A stretch of 64,000 nt of DNA from the NCBI GenBank assembly GCA_030844895.1, contig CM061233.1, positions 87,691,563 to 87,755,562 on the forward strand, written 5' to 3'. Position numbers and translations under genes: made by a program. The stretch comes from Ambrosia x helenae. Its lineage: Eukaryota > Streptophyta > Magnoliopsida > Asterales > Asteraceae. Position 1 is the stretch's first letter. Each line of letters begins with the position of its first letter. Shown here piece by piece: positions 22,797 through 33,411 of the stretch. The notes under the pieces were generated by a model. That model was given only the letters and a program-made list of their open reading frames with translations. It did not search any database and was not told the DNA's origin.

Positions 22797-23905
22797 ATCT
22801 GTCACACCCTCAAATTCCACGTGCAACATTTTACCGCAAGGCGCGTGACACACCAGGATCCAAGTTAACGGTCACAATAAACGACAACTATATGATATGA
22901 AAACGACGTAAAGCTTTCATTAAGTTCTCAAAACGTAACCATAACAGCGGAAGCATAAAAAAATATTTACGAATCGACAAGTAAAAGTTATAATTCTGCT
23001 AATGTTCAAAGCCATGCAAGTGAAATCCTAGACGTCGTGCGACACCGTGCGCCTATCAATAGCTGCTACCTTAGCGACTTGAGAAAACATGCTAAAAATG
23101 TCAGCACAAAATGCTGGTGAGTTCACATGTTTTTAAGTAAAACGTTTCCAAAAGTTTGAAAGTTCCATCATGTTACCGTTATGCTAAAAGGATGCCAACC
23201 CAGGCATATGAAAACCACTAATACGATACCAAGTGCATAACACCCGTGTGTAACCGAACTGCCAACCCAAGCATAACTAAACTACCGATCCACGGTGAAC
23301 TGAACGGCCGAGCCCAGTCAACCGAACTACCGAACACACCTTGAATCTTCTCTTGATTGTGATATAGAGGATATGTTTATGTTAAGATTTGAAAAACAAG
23401 ATCAAAAACTCCTTTCTACAGGTTTGGGGTTGAGAGAGAATACTTGGAAGCGTTTAGGGTTTGTGAAATGATGAAAAATTGCAAAGTATGGTATTCATAG
23501 CACATGTTCGTTCTACCGTTGCAGGGGTCGAATGGGGTTATTCTGAGGTCGAATGAGAGGTTTCCAAGGTTTCTCAACTTGGTTCGACCCCCCCCCCCTT
23601 AAGGTCAAACCAGTTTCACACTTTTCCAGATTTTCCAGTTTTGTCGTTTAAACGCGTTTTAACACATCCTAACACATGAACATGCAATCCTAACATATAT
23701 TTAGCATATATAATCATGTATAATCATATAAGCATCACTTAAACACGTATTCACACGTTACTCATCATATACAAAGCGATTCAAGTTTATCATCTAATCA
23801 AATTATGTAAGTTCACCAGCAACGGGACTCAAGACTCGTGTGTGTGCATAAGATGACCCCAATGATCCTCCGAATCATTGAGCCCTGGACAATAAGTAAC
23901 GTAAC

Positions 23906-24625
23906 TGTTGGATCAGTTTGCTCTTTTGCTAAGTAAGAACTTGCTATCTTGACACTTAAGTGTTTAGCAAGCCCTTGTAAATCAGATTATAAGCACAGCG
24001 GAATGTATAAGTTAAAGCAACACTTTTTATACTAAGGAAGAGTTATTACTCCCCCTTGATGATTGAAACTAATAAATGACAAGTATTTATTATGAATCTA
24101 AGCAGTAAATGAGAATTAGATACTTAGACAGATTCACAATAATTACTGAAATGGAATAGAACAGTGAGAGTGTTTGAAGGATTTTTCTATTAAAATCAAT
24201 GTCTAAAATAGAAGGTTGAAGCCTCCTATTTATAGACGATTACATACATGTATCTTGCCCAAAAAGCAAGTACAGAAACAACAGAAACAAGTTGCACAAG
24301 TTGCAACATTGAAACTAACAAATACAGCTAAAAGTAATAATAAACAATAAAACTACTGATGCAAAAGGCGGTGGAAAATATCTGATGCTAAGTGCTGATG
24401 AATGACAAACTACTGATGAGTAGTTTGTCTTCAGTACTTCTGAAGTGAACTTGTCTGGTTTGGACTTCAGAACTTCTGATGAAGTTTCTTCTTCAGTACT
24501 TCTCATATCTTCTCTTCAGCAGTTCTTTGTTTTCTTTTCAGTACTTCTATACTTAGCCAAAATGACAGAAGTGAATTAGACTAAGGTTTCCAAAAGTGGT
24601 TTCACCAATCCTCTTTGTCCTAACA
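23906..24625 (-). repeat. Copia 3' LTR
   Basis: 720 bp, near-identical to 34745-35464; differences are seen at AGCAG versus AGCTG and at AATAATT versus AATAAAT. Rich in the motif AACTNCTGA and its complement. Contains a TATTTATAG TATA-like string (~24228-24236). Confidence 0.93.
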
Positions 24626-24640
24626 ATCTCCCCCTGGATT
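24626..24640 (-). other. Copia polypurine tract
   Basis: On the minus strand CCAGGGGGAGAT immediately precedes the 3' LTR border TGTTAGGACA. Confidence 0.85.
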
Positions 24641-24666
24641 GATGAAGCCAAAACCTTACTAATTCC

Positions 24667-27600
24667 TTATGTTTTTCTTCTGTCTTGAACAATCTTCCAT
24701 ATCTCTTTGTACATGGTGTTCTTGAGCTGGTTTAACTGACCATCAGATAGAGATCCTCTCTGTGGTTCCAGATGTTGAATTGTGAGCAGGTCTTGTGTTG
24801 ACAGTTTCTTCAGATCACTGATCTTCTTGTAAGCCCTGCTTGAGAGGTCTCTTCTTGTCAACAATACTGAGTTGTTATCAGTAAGTGACCATCTTATGAT
24901 AGGTATCTTTGACTTGTTAAAGTCAGAAGAATAGGGAACCAGACTTGTCCCTTGGGTTGATGGTCCTGAGTGTTGGATGCTTTCAGTTTCAGTTAACCTC
25001 AGGTGGGAGTCTCTTCCTTGTTGTTGTTGCATATCAGGCATCTGAACAGTTGGGAGATGGTGTTTAGTCACTACTCTGGTATGCAGCTTTTCTTTGATGG
25101 TCCTTTGTATTTGGTAGGCAAAAGTGGAAGGATCCCTGAATTGTGTTAACAGAGGTTTCTCCTCAATGTCAAAGTCTGAATGGACTATTGAACTTCCTTC
25201 AAGTAGTACCATTTTGAAGTCAGTTTTGACATTGTCCTCTGCCTTCTTTCTCTGAGTAGCAGTTCTTCTTCTTGATACACCAGAAGTTCTAACTACTGAT
25301 CTTGAAGGATCAGCAGTTTGAAACTTCTCTGGATTTGCAGCCTTGGCAGCCAAGTATTTCTTGTAAGTATCCATTAGTCTTTCTTCTTTCCATCTGGATA
25401 CTGAGGCTTTTGAACCATAGCCCTCTGCTACTAACTCTTCTATTATTTGGGCTCTCTTGGCCTTTCCTTCTTTGCTTGTGGCCATTTTGTCTGCAAGCAG
25501 TTGTGCTCTTCTTGTCAGCTCTTGCATGGAGAGTCCTTTGAGTGTATAGGCTTTAGTCTTGCTGTTCTTGGAAATGTAAGACACCAGTTGTTGTCTTTTA
25601 TCTTGTTCAGCAATCTCATCAAGGCTAGCCTGCCTTTGTAGTTCAGCTTCATAAGCCTGAAGTTTTTCTTCATGGCTTAAATCTAGATCATCCCTTTCTT
25701 CCAGAGTTTTCCAAATCAGATCTTCTCTGGCCTTCTTGTTGGCTGCAACTAAGCTCTTCTCTAATAATTCAGTTGATTGAGAGATAGGAGAAGGGTTTAG
25801 TACAGTCATTGTTGTAACAGTTGTAGGCCTGATGGGATCAGATGTTGGTTGAATGGGAGCAGTGGTTCTGGAAGGGTCAGCAGTTTGAGGTTTGGAAGTG
25901 TTAACCTCTGATGGGTTGACAACTGCTGATGGTTTGTCAACTACTGAAGGATTGTCTTCAGTACTTTCTGATTCTTCATCAGAACTTTTGCCATCAGAAG
26001 TTTCTTCATTGTGCCTTAGGGATTCTTCAGATGTTTGGGTCTCATCTTCTTTTTCTGTGGCTTCAATCTCTTCCACTGAGACACCAAACTGTTTGGCCAA
26101 TTTTTCTTTCCTAGCTTGATCTTTTTGATCTCTTTCAAGGATGGCCACTCTTGCCCTTATCCTGGCTTGGAATGACTCCTTAGGTTCCCTAATTTTCTCC
26201 CCCTTTTTGGATTCATCAAGTTTAACTTTTGAAGTTGAGGGTTGGGAGAATTGTCCTTGAAGATGAGCAATCTGTTTGTTGTTAAAGTCTATCTTGTTGG
26301 ACAGATCATTCATCTTGGTCTTGATCACTCCAAATTGATTCTTAATAGACAGCTCCAAGTTAGCTGTGTATGTTTGGAAGTGATTTCTGATGAGAGTGTT
26401 CATCATGTGGTACAGGGGACCCTCTGGGCTGCATAGCTGGTTCAGGTCTATGCTTGTTTGCCCAGGGAATTGGGTAGGCATTTGTTGTGAAGGGGGTGTT
26501 TTTGGGAGATCCTCATGTTGTACAGAGGATGCCACTCTAGGGGTTTTAGGGATTGAGTGGGCTTTAACCTGTGCAGGGGTGACTGGCTTCTTGAGCCTGG
26601 ATACCCCTGAAACAGGACCTTCATAAAGTGCCGTCAATTCAGTAGTTTGTGTTTGTGAAACATCATCCAAATTAATGGAATCATCTGAATCCCTGATGTT
26701 GCCCTCAATGAGGACTGTCTCAGTTAAATCATGAGCTGAGCCCAACTCAGTTCTCTCATGAACCTCTTGTTCTTGGTTCTGAGGATTTCCTACTTCAGGC
26801 ATTAAGCCTTCATCAGTAGTTGCCACATCTGAGGTTTTAGCTATGTTACTTCTATCCTCAGATCCACCACTGGGTGGTAACTGAGTAGTAGCAGCCTCAG
26901 ATGCCCCAAGAGTCTCTAAAATTGGGCTTAAAGACTCTGGTCCACCCTCATCTCTTGGGATAGGGCTAGAGATGTCCACATCCATGTCTGATGTTGTGGT
27001 TATGTCCCCTGTTTGTTGTGGTTGTAGGGGACTGACATAATCAGATGGGACCTTCTCTTTTAGCCTAGAGAGAAGTTTGGCAATTTCTATTGCCTCTTGT
27101 TCAGAAATTTGTGGGGTTGGTTCAGTAGTTTGGGCAATAGGTGAAATTTGTTGTTCAGCAGTTTCAAAAGAAGAGTGTGTTTCAATAGTTTTTCTAAGTC
27201 TTTTTCTTTTGAATAATATGGTTATGGGTGCTCTTGGTGGGGTTTGAGATGGATGAGTCTGAGAGGGTGTTTCAGTCTCACCTATTTGAAGAGCAGACTG
27301 CTCATGAGCTTGTTCAGGCATCTCAACCTCCTGAACAGCTTTTCTTTTGGGTTGGTGGGTTTTTGTCTTTGTTGGCTTGGGCTTTTTGGCTTTTGGTGGT
27401 GTGAGTTTGGAAGATGTGGGCTTTAGGGGGACTTGTTGTTGTTCTCCCTGATCATCTTCTGGCCAGGCAGCCGGTTTGTTATGCCTTGAGTATGCTTGTG
27501 ATGTTAAAGGATTTAAAGTTGAAATTTTTCCCACAAGCACCTCATTACCCAGTTCCCCTATTATGCATTGCATAATGAACCTTGGGTACAACAAAAACTT

Positions 27601-28170
27601 TTTCTTGGTATTATTGTGATGTAACACCAACTCATTGAAAAATAGTTTTGATGCCCTGAATTTAGTTTCATTCACAATAGAATGAAATATTGGTTGAAAA
27701 GTGGAGGGCATCTGGTCATAAGACCCTGTTTTTGGACTCAAACACATAATAATATAATGAAACAAAAGCTTGTATTTTGGTTCAAAATATTTTTTGAAGA
27801 TAGTAGCATGGGAGAGAGTACCTTCATAACCACACTCTGTCATGGTTAGGTGAATATCAGAATTAGCAACATGGTCAGGGGCAGTTACATCATCCAGACC
27901 CAGTCTTGTTGCCAGTGTGGCCGGTGTGATGGTCAGTGGTTTCCCTTTTATTCTTGAGTTGAGGGAAATGACTTCATCATCCGCCGTCACCGTCTCAGCA
28001 TTTGCCCAGAACTCATTCAGAGTTTCAGTGTGAATTGGTGGGTTTATTGTGAGAGCAGTAAAATATTGGGATTTTACGACAAGATCAATGATCTCATCGT
28101 ATTGGGACCAGCCTTCTTGTTTTTCAAGAAAGGCCCTTTGATTGTGTCCCTGCTTTAGAACGAGAGACAT
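24667..28170 (-). CDS. Extra ORF of the Sirevirus-like Copia element (1167 aa), unknown function
   Basis: One uninterrupted frame from the ATG at 28168-28170 to the stop at 24667-24669, between pol and the 3' LTR, the position of the envelope-like ORF of SIRE-type elements. Residues ~1-235 look globular (EGWSQYDEIIDLV, FHYIIMCLS, LYPRFIMQCIIGEL) and recall a domain often labelled plant transposon protein; that match is from memory. Residues ~235-560 are K/P- then S/T/P/Q-rich and disordered. Two heptad-like, E/K/Q-rich stretches (~575-720, ~790-930) suggest coiled coils around an acidic patch (EKEDETQTSEE). The C-terminus is basic. I see no signal peptide and no clear membrane span, so envelope function is not supported. 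It is intact although gag-pol is broken. Confidence 0.75.
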   Translation of the reverse strand: MSLVLKQGHNQRAFLEKQEGWSQYDEIIDLVVKSQYFTALTINPPIHTETLNEFWANAETVTADDEVISLNSRIKGKPLTITPATLATRLGLDDVTAPDHVANSDIHLTMTECGYEGTLSHATIFKKYFEPKYKLLFHYIIMCLSPKTGSYDQMPSTFQPIFHSIVNETKFRASKLFFNELVLHHNNTKKKFLLYPRFIMQCIIGELGNEVLVGKISTLNPLTSQAYSRHNKPAAWPEDDQGEQQQVPLKPTSSKLTPPKAKKPKPTKTKTHQPKRKAVQEVEMPEQAHEQSALQIGETETPSQTHPSQTPPRAPITILFKRKRLRKTIETHSSFETAEQQISPIAQTTEPTPQISEQEAIEIAKLLSRLKEKVPSDYVSPLQPQQTGDITTTSDMDVDISSPIPRDEGGPESLSPILETLGASEAATTQLPPSGGSEDRSNIAKTSDVATTDEGLMPEVGNPQNQEQEVHERTELGSAHDLTETVLIEGNIRDSDDSINLDDVSQTQTTELTALYEGPVSGVSRLKKPVTPAQVKAHSIPKTPRVASSVQHEDLPKTPPSQQMPTQFPGQTSIDLNQLCSPEGPLYHMMNTLIRNHFQTYTANLELSIKNQFGVIKTKMNDLSNKIDFNNKQIAHLQGQFSQPSTSKVKLDESKKGEKIREPKESFQARIRARVAILERDQKDQARKEKLAKQFGVSVEEIEATEKEDETQTSEESLRHNEETSDGKSSDEESESTEDNPSVVDKPSAVVNPSEVNTSKPQTADPSRTTAPIQPTSDPIRPTTVTTMTVLNPSPISQSTELLEKSLVAANKKAREDLIWKTLEERDDLDLSHEEKLQAYEAELQRQASLDEIAEQDKRQQLVSYISKNSKTKAYTLKGLSMQELTRRAQLLADKMATSKEGKAKRAQIIEELVAEGYGSKASVSRWKEERLMDTYKKYLAAKAANPEKFQTADPSRSVVRTSGVSRRRTATQRKKAEDNVKTDFKMVLLEGSSIVHSDFDIEEKPLLTQFRDPSTFAYQIQRTIKEKLHTRVVTKHHLPTVQMPDMQQQQGRDSHLRLTETESIQHSGPSTQGTSLVPYSSDFNKSKIPIIRWSLTDNNSVLLTRRDLSSRAYKKISDLKKLSTQDLLTIQHLEPQRGSLSDGQLNQLKNTMYKEIWKIVQDRRKT

Positions 28171-28687
28171 GTGGTTTGGGTTTTGATCGAACAGTTGATT
28201 TGCAGGTTTAGGTTATTGAGAGAGTTTTTGAGAGAGAAGGAGCGATATTTTGAGTTTGAAAGGATAAGTGTGGAGAAAAGGTATTTATCAGAAGTTTTAA
28301 CCGCTTGAATCTTCTTTATTAGAAGTTTTTAAACCGCCTTTGGTTAAAAATCTTTTTATCAGAGGTTTTAAACTGATTAGGTCAAACCTCTGATGATGGG
28401 AAAAGTCAGATTTGCCCTTTTGACTAAACTGCTGATGAAGGATTACTTCATCAGTAGTTCCCATTTCCTCTTCAGTAGTTTTAACAGCTGATGAGAAATG
28501 TTTTTATAAATACTTTTATTCATAACTTCTGAAGGTTATTTTATCAGAAGTTACACACTTTTCAGAAATTATCCCCATACTGATGTTTTGTTCATCAGTA
28601 GTTTCTCTCTTTTCAGAAGTTTTGTTTCAGACTTTTGTCTGCTTTGTAAGTGAAAAATGAAAATTTGCAAAATTATAAAATAAACAC
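28171..28687 (-). other. Copia spacer between pol and extra ORF, motif-rich
   Basis: 517 bp without coding potential but with about nine copies of TCAGNAGTT-type motifs (plus strand), for example at 28289, 28458, 28472, 28541, 28590 and 28612. It may hold the promoter or splice acceptor for a subgenomic extra-ORF transcript; this is inference. Confidence 0.6.
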
Positions 28688-31600
28688 TTACAAATTTAGC
28701 ATCCCAAGCATGGATACTAACTTCTGAAATGTTGATGTGTCAAGGGGTTTTGTGAAGATGTCAGCTATTTGATTAGCTGTTGCTACATGCTTCACTTCAA
28801 TCTTGCCTTTTTCATAGCAATCTCTTATGAAATGGTACCTGATCTCAATGTGTTTGGTTTTTGAGAATTGTACCGGATTTTGAATGATGCTAATGGCAGA
28901 TTTGCTGTCTACAAACAAAGGTGTCTTGGTCTCTTTGATTCCATAATCAAGAAGTTGATATTGGAGCCATTGTATCTGTGATGTACAACTTGCAGCTGCA
29001 ATGTATTCAGCTTCAGCAGTTGAAGTTGCAACAGATGTTTGCTTCTTTGATTGCCATGACACTAGACAGTTACCCAGGAATTGACAACCACCAGATGTTG
29101 ACTTTCTTGTCATCTTACACCCTGCATAGTCACTATCTGAAAAAGCTGATAACTTGGTATTGCTTGAAGCAGGATACCAAATTCCAAGTGTTGGAGTTCC
29201 TTTCAGATATCTGAAAATTCTTTTGACTGCTATAAGGTGTGATTCCCTTGGTGCTGATTGATATCTAGCACAGACACGTGTTGAAAACATAATATCTGGT
29301 CTAGAAGCAGTTAAGTATAAAAGGGAACCTATCATGCATCTGTACATGGTTTGATCAACCTGTTTTCCTTGATCATCAGGTTCAACTTGTGTGATTGGTG
29401 TCATGGGAGTGGAACATGATTTACAGTCTTTTAAAGAAAATTTGTTCAATAATTCTTTAACATATTTTGATTGATGTATAAAAGTTCCATTTGTTTGTTG
29501 CTTGATCTGCAGTCCTAGAAAGTACTGCAGTTCTCCCATGGTACTCATCTCAAATTTTGATTGCATGAGTTTCTTAAAATCATCACACAGTTTTGTGTTT
29601 GTTGAACCAAAAATGATATCATCAACATAAATTTGAACAAGTAAGACATGATTTCCAACATGTTTAATGAAAAGAGTTTTATCAATGGCACCTCTTGTAA
29701 AGTTATTTTTGAGTAAAAAGGTGGAGAGTGTATCATACCAGGCTCTTGGAGCCTGTTTGAGCCCATAAAGAGCTTTGTCCAGTCTGTACACCCACTCAGG
29801 ATGAGAAGGATCCTCAAACCCAGGTGGCTGACAGACATACACCTCCTCTTTTATTTTTCCATACAAAAATGCACTTTTCACATCCATTTGATAAACTTTA
29901 ATTTTGTTGGAAATGGCATAGGCCAGAAATAACCTGATGGCCTCAAGCCTTGCAACTGGAGCAAAGGTTTCATCATAGTCAATTCCCTCTTCTTGAGAGT
30001 ACCCTTGAACTACCAGTCTTGCCTTGTTCTTGATTATCATACCAGCTTCATCTTGTTTGTTCCTGAAAACCCATCTTGTGCCAATTGGTTGCTTGTTTGG
30101 AGGTAAGGGACAGATTTCCCAGACCTGTTGCTTGTTGAACTGAAGCATTTCATCTTGCATAGCTTGCACCCAATTATTGTCTTTGAGGGCTTCCTGGTAC
30201 TTCTTTAGTTCCAACTGTGAGATAAAGGCTGAAAATAGGCAAAAGTTGGAGAGCTGGTTTCTGGTGAGAACACCTGAAGCTATATCACCCATGACTTGAT
30301 CAAGTGGATGATCTCTGTGTTCAATCAGTTGTTGTAAACCACTGACAGGTGTAGGTGGCTCATGTTCTTCAAACAAACTACTGAGGTCTATAATATCTGG
30401 TTCAGCAGTTTTAGTTTCTTCAGTAGTTGCAGGTGCTAAAGCAGATGTTTGAATTTGGCCTTCAGTATTTGTTGGATCAGAAGTTTGTGAAACTTCTGAT
30501 GGTGTTGAAGTTGACTTAATGACTGTTTGAGGAGTCCATGGTGTAGGATCCTCATCTTCAAACCTTTGATCACCATAATAAGTAGGTTTGGAAGGAGTAA
30601 CAGTCTTTTCAGGTCCAAAGTGGAAGTTGTCAAGGTCAAAGAGTTCAGCAGGATGTGCTGGAATAAGAGTGTGTTTTGACTCATTGAACTTGACATTCAA
30701 TGTTTCTTCTACTATCCTGGTGTGAGAGTTAAAAACCTTGTAGGCTTTTCTAGTTGAAGAGTAACCAAGAAAGTAACCTGAGTCAACTTTGGCAGCAAAC
30801 TTTGAAATAGATTCCTTGATGTTCAAGATGAAACATTGACACCCAAAAGCCCTGAAAAAGGAGATAAGGGGCTTCATGCCATGAAGAACTTCATAGGCAG
30901 TCTTGGAATGTCTCTTGACCACAAGAACTCTATTCTGAACATAACATGATGTGTTAACTGCTTCTGCCCAAAAGTACAAGGGCAGTCCAGAATCAGCTAA
31001 CATTGTTCTTGCTCCTTCTATTAATGTTCTGTTCTTCCTTTCTACTACACCATTTTGTTCAGGAGTTCTGGGAACACTGTATTGTCTAATAATCCCTTTA
31101 GACAAACAGAATTCATCCAGAGTTTTGTTCCTGAACTCTGTCCCATTATCACTTCTAATGGTTTTGACAGATAGAGAATATTGTTTCTCTACTTGTAGAA
31201 TGAAGAACTTGATGATTTCAGCAGCCTCATCCTTGGAGAATAAGAAGAATACCCATGTGAATCTTGAGTAGTCATCAATGATGACTAAGCAGTACTTCTT
31301 CTTACCAAGGCTCATAATCTTGACAGGTCCAAATAAGTCCATATGGAGTAGTTGAAGACATGCAGTTGTTTTTGATTCTTCAATAGACTTATAGGAGGAC
31401 TTATGTTGTTTTCCCTTTAAACAGGATACACAGTGTTCTTGACACTGGTATACTTTCAAAGGTAGACCTCTGACCAAGCCCATTTTTGTGACTTTATTTA
31501 TGGTTTTAAAGTTCACATGGCCAAGTCTCCTGTGCCAGAGATCTGTTTCTGAAGTTGATGCCCTTGAGAAGAAACAGGCAGTGTTGTTCAATACTTTGTC

Positions 31601-32011
31601 TTTCTCAATGTCCACTGCATAGACATTGCCACATCTTTTGGCAATCAGCAAAGTATGATCTTCAATGATCTTCTCCATCAACTTCTGGCCTTCTGGTGAG
31701 ATGATCTTGCATGCTGTCTTTGTGAAAAAGGAAGAATATCCTTTATCACACATTTGTGACACACTCAGCAAGTTGTATTCAAGGTTTTCCACCAGATTGA
31801 CCTTGTCAAACTGTATTTTGCCAGAGGAGACATTGTCATGTCCTAGCACATATCCCTTAGCATTGTTCCCAAAGGATACAGATCCTTCTCTTTGGCTGAT
31901 AAAGTTGTTTATCAGGTATCTGCATCCAGTCATGTGCATAGAGCCTCCACTATCAACATACCATATGCTGTTTAAGCCCCTGGAAACTCTCTGCACATAA
32001 AAGCATATTAG
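28688..32011 (-). CDS. Copia pol: protease, integrase, reverse transcriptase, RNase H
   Basis: Open from just downstream of the TAA at 32012-32014; the 1102-codon part starts at 31996 with a non-ATG codon, so it needs fusion to gag for expression. Domains in order, residues counted from 31996: protease active site DSG (15-17); GAG-pre-integrase with the H/H...C/C zinc site (LWHRRLGH then CVSCLKGKQ); integrase core with D in HMDLFG, D in SDNGTEF and E in GVVERKNR; RT with FLYGKIKEEVYVCQPPGF and YVDDIIFG; and RNase H with SDSDYAG, TAEAEYIA and KHIEIRYHFIRD. All catalytic signatures are visible. The RT signature fits SIRE/Maximus-type elements. The frame is offset from the preceding ORF, so this copy probably cannot make a full polyprotein. 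Confidence 0.92.
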   Translation of the reverse strand, partial: LICFYVQRVSRGLNSIWYVDSGGSMHMTGCRYLINNFISQREGSVSFGNNAKGYVLGHDNVSSGKIQFDKVNLVENLEYNLLSVSQMCDKGYSSFFTKTACKIISPEGQKLMEKIIEDHTLLIAKRCGNVYAVDIEKDKVLNNTACFFSRASTSETDLWHRRLGHVNFKTINKVTKMGLVRGLPLKVYQCQEHCVSCLKGKQHKSSYKSIEESKTTACLQLLHMDLFGPVKIMSLGKKKYCLVIIDDYSRFTWVFFLFSKDEAAEIIKFFILQVEKQYSLSVKTIRSDNGTEFRNKTLDEFCLSKGIIRQYSVPRTPEQNGVVERKNRTLIEGARTMLADSGLPLYFWAEAVNTSCYVQNRVLVVKRHSKTAYEVLHGMKPLISFFRAFGCQCFILNIKESISKFAAKVDSGYFLGYSSTRKAYKVFNSHTRIVEETLNVKFNESKHTLIPAHPAELFDLDNFHFGPEKTVTPSKPTYYGDQRFEDEDPTPWTPQTVIKSTSTPSEVSQTSDPTNTEGQIQTSALAPATTEETKTAEPDIIDLSSLFEEHEPPTPVSGLQQLIEHRDHPLDQVMGDIASGVLTRNQLSNFCLFSAFISQLELKKYQEALKDNNWVQAMQDEMLQFNKQQVWEICPLPPNKQPIGTRWVFRNKQDEAGMIIKNKARLVVQGYSQEEGIDYDETFAPVARLEAIRLFLAYAISNKIKVYQMDVKSAFLYGKIKEEVYVCQPPGFEDPSHPEWVYRLDKALYGLKQAPRAWYDTLSTFLLKNNFTRGAIDKTLFIKHVGNHVLLVQIYVDDIIFGSTNTKLCDDFKKLMQSKFEMSTMGELQYFLGLQIKQQTNGTFIHQSKYVKELLNKFSLKDCKSCSTPMTPITQVEPDDQGKQVDQTMYRCMIGSLLYLTASRPDIMFSTRVCARYQSAPRESHLIAVKRIFRYLKGTPTLGIWYPASSNTKLSAFSDSDYAGCKMTRKSTSGGCQFLGNCLVSWQSKKQTSVATSTAEAEYIAAASCTSQIQWLQYQLLDYGIKETKTPLFVDSKSAISIIQNPVQFSKTKHIEIRYHFIRDCYEKGKIEVKHVATANQIADIFTKPLDTSTFQKLVSMLGMLNL

Positions 32012-32025
32012 TTAGATCTAGGAAC

Positions 32026-33408
32026 CTAAGCCTGTTTGGCTTTGGGTTTGCTCTTGAGAACAGTTACAGTTTGTTCTTGACCAGGTTGAGAAATCCATGT
32101 CTTTTTGGCAATGGATTTTTCATTAAGAACCATGGTGGTATCCTTTTCAGGACCACCATCAACCTTGGTCATCAGTAGTTGTACCATGTTCATTAGATTT
32201 TGTATCTCAGTAGTTTGTGAAACTGCTGATGATTCAGGTCTAACTACTGACAAAGAATTTTGAGAAAAAGATTTTGGTTGAGATTTTATCTTTTTCTGAG
32301 AAAAGGTGTTTTCAGGTTGTTGTTTCTTGGGTTTAAAGATTCTTTCATAATCATTTCTGATTTGATTTCCCACAACCTTTTGTTTAATTTTTTGATTGAA
32401 CTGAATTCTTTTTCTGTATCTACAAAATTCAGTTTTGTGGTTGAACAGACCACAAATTTCACACTCTTTTGTCTTTTGTTTTTGATCTAAAGGCAAATTT
32501 CTGACATTAGTGTAAAGATTTTGCTCATCAGTAGTTTTCAGGATCTCAACTCCTGATGTAGATGAAACTACTGATGGCTCATTGTCAGATTTTGTTAATA
32601 CTTCTGAAGTACTTTCTTTGAAAATGCCAGGATTTCTGTTTAGAAAGTTTTCATGGAAAGATGTGCAGTCTTTCCCTTCAGAAGTTTCATTTGAAACAAT
32701 TCTTCTCCCATCTTCAGTAGTTTTGGGAGAGAAATCTGTTGGTGTTTCAACATGATGGTATCCTATGCCAAACTTAACATTTGAAGCACTTTGTTTGTTT
32801 AGCAATAATTGATACCCCTTACAAGATTCCATCCATTTTTCACATGTGATCCTGGTGTCAGCAAGCTCTTGTCTGACATCTCCCAGGTCATTTAGCATGA
32901 TTTTAATTTGTGCTTGGGTTTCAATAGCTGAGTCAGTTAATTTAGAAACTTCTTTTGTTTTAGCACACAGTTTTCTTTCTAAATCACATTTTATCTGTGT
33001 GTATTTTCTTTCTAAATCATTGGCTTTACCTTGTAAGTGCACATTTGTCTCTCTTATGAGAGCAAAAGTTTCTTTGCAAGAATTTGAGCAAAGTTTTGTC
33101 AAAAATTCTTTTGATACCTGTGACAATGCAGATTTTGAAGTACAGCCTTCAAATGCCATTAAGGCAAAGTTCTTTCTGCCATTGTCTGGTTCTCCCCAGT
33201 TGATGTCAAACACTTTGTTGTCTGCATCAGGATTGCACTCTGTGGTGTCAAAAGGGAGACTGCTCCAGTCAACATACCCTGAGGTGAAAAGACTTTGTTG
33301 AGAGGGTTGTTGAGGCTGTGGAGGATGTTGAGCAGCTGGAAAGGGAGGGATTGATTGTTGGCTCTGCATCTGTTGAGCAGGCACTTGAACATATTGTACT
33401 TGTGGCAT
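32026..33408 (-). CDS. Copia gag extension with second zinc knuckle
   Basis: 460 codons in the same frame as the upstream gag, separated only by the TAA at 33412-33414. It starts Q/P-rich (QYVQVPAQQMQ), then an acidic block (DTTECNPDADNKVFDINWGEP), a long charged stretch that looks coiled-coil (~95-200), and the knuckle CEICGLFNHKTEFC. It ends K/Q-rich at a TAG (32026-32028). The pol frame lies in a different register 3' of this, so a frameshift separates them. Large two-knuckle gags are known in Sireviruses. Role: particle assembly and RNA packaging. Confidence 0.8.
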   Translation of the reverse strand: MPQVQYVQVPAQQMQSQQSIPPFPAAQHPPQPQQPSQQSLFTSGYVDWSSLPFDTTECNPDADNKVFDINWGEPDNGRKNFALMAFEGCTSKSALSQVSKEFLTKLCSNSCKETFALIRETNVHLQGKANDLERKYTQIKCDLERKLCAKTKEVSKLTDSAIETQAQIKIMLNDLGDVRQELADTRITCEKWMESCKGYQLLLNKQSASNVKFGIGYHHVETPTDFSPKTTEDGRRIVSNETSEGKDCTSFHENFLNRNPGIFKESTSEVLTKSDNEPSVVSSTSGVEILKTTDEQNLYTNVRNLPLDQKQKTKECEICGLFNHKTEFCRYRKRIQFNQKIKQKVVGNQIRNDYERIFKPKKQQPENTFSQKKIKSQPKSFSQNSLSVVRPESSAVSQTTEIQNLMNMVQLLMTKVDGGPEKDTTMVLNEKSIAKKTWISQPGQEQTVTVLKSKPKAKQA

Positions 33409-33411
33409 GTA

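Noticed and set aside
24315..24506. 63-codon minus-strand frame found identically at 35154-35345
   Set aside because: It lies wholly within the two Copia LTRs; the identity reflects LTR duplication, not a conserved small gene.
31665..32000. Plus-strand frame of 111 codons opposite Copia pol
   Set aside because: Antisense to the well-supported protease/pre-integrase coding region.
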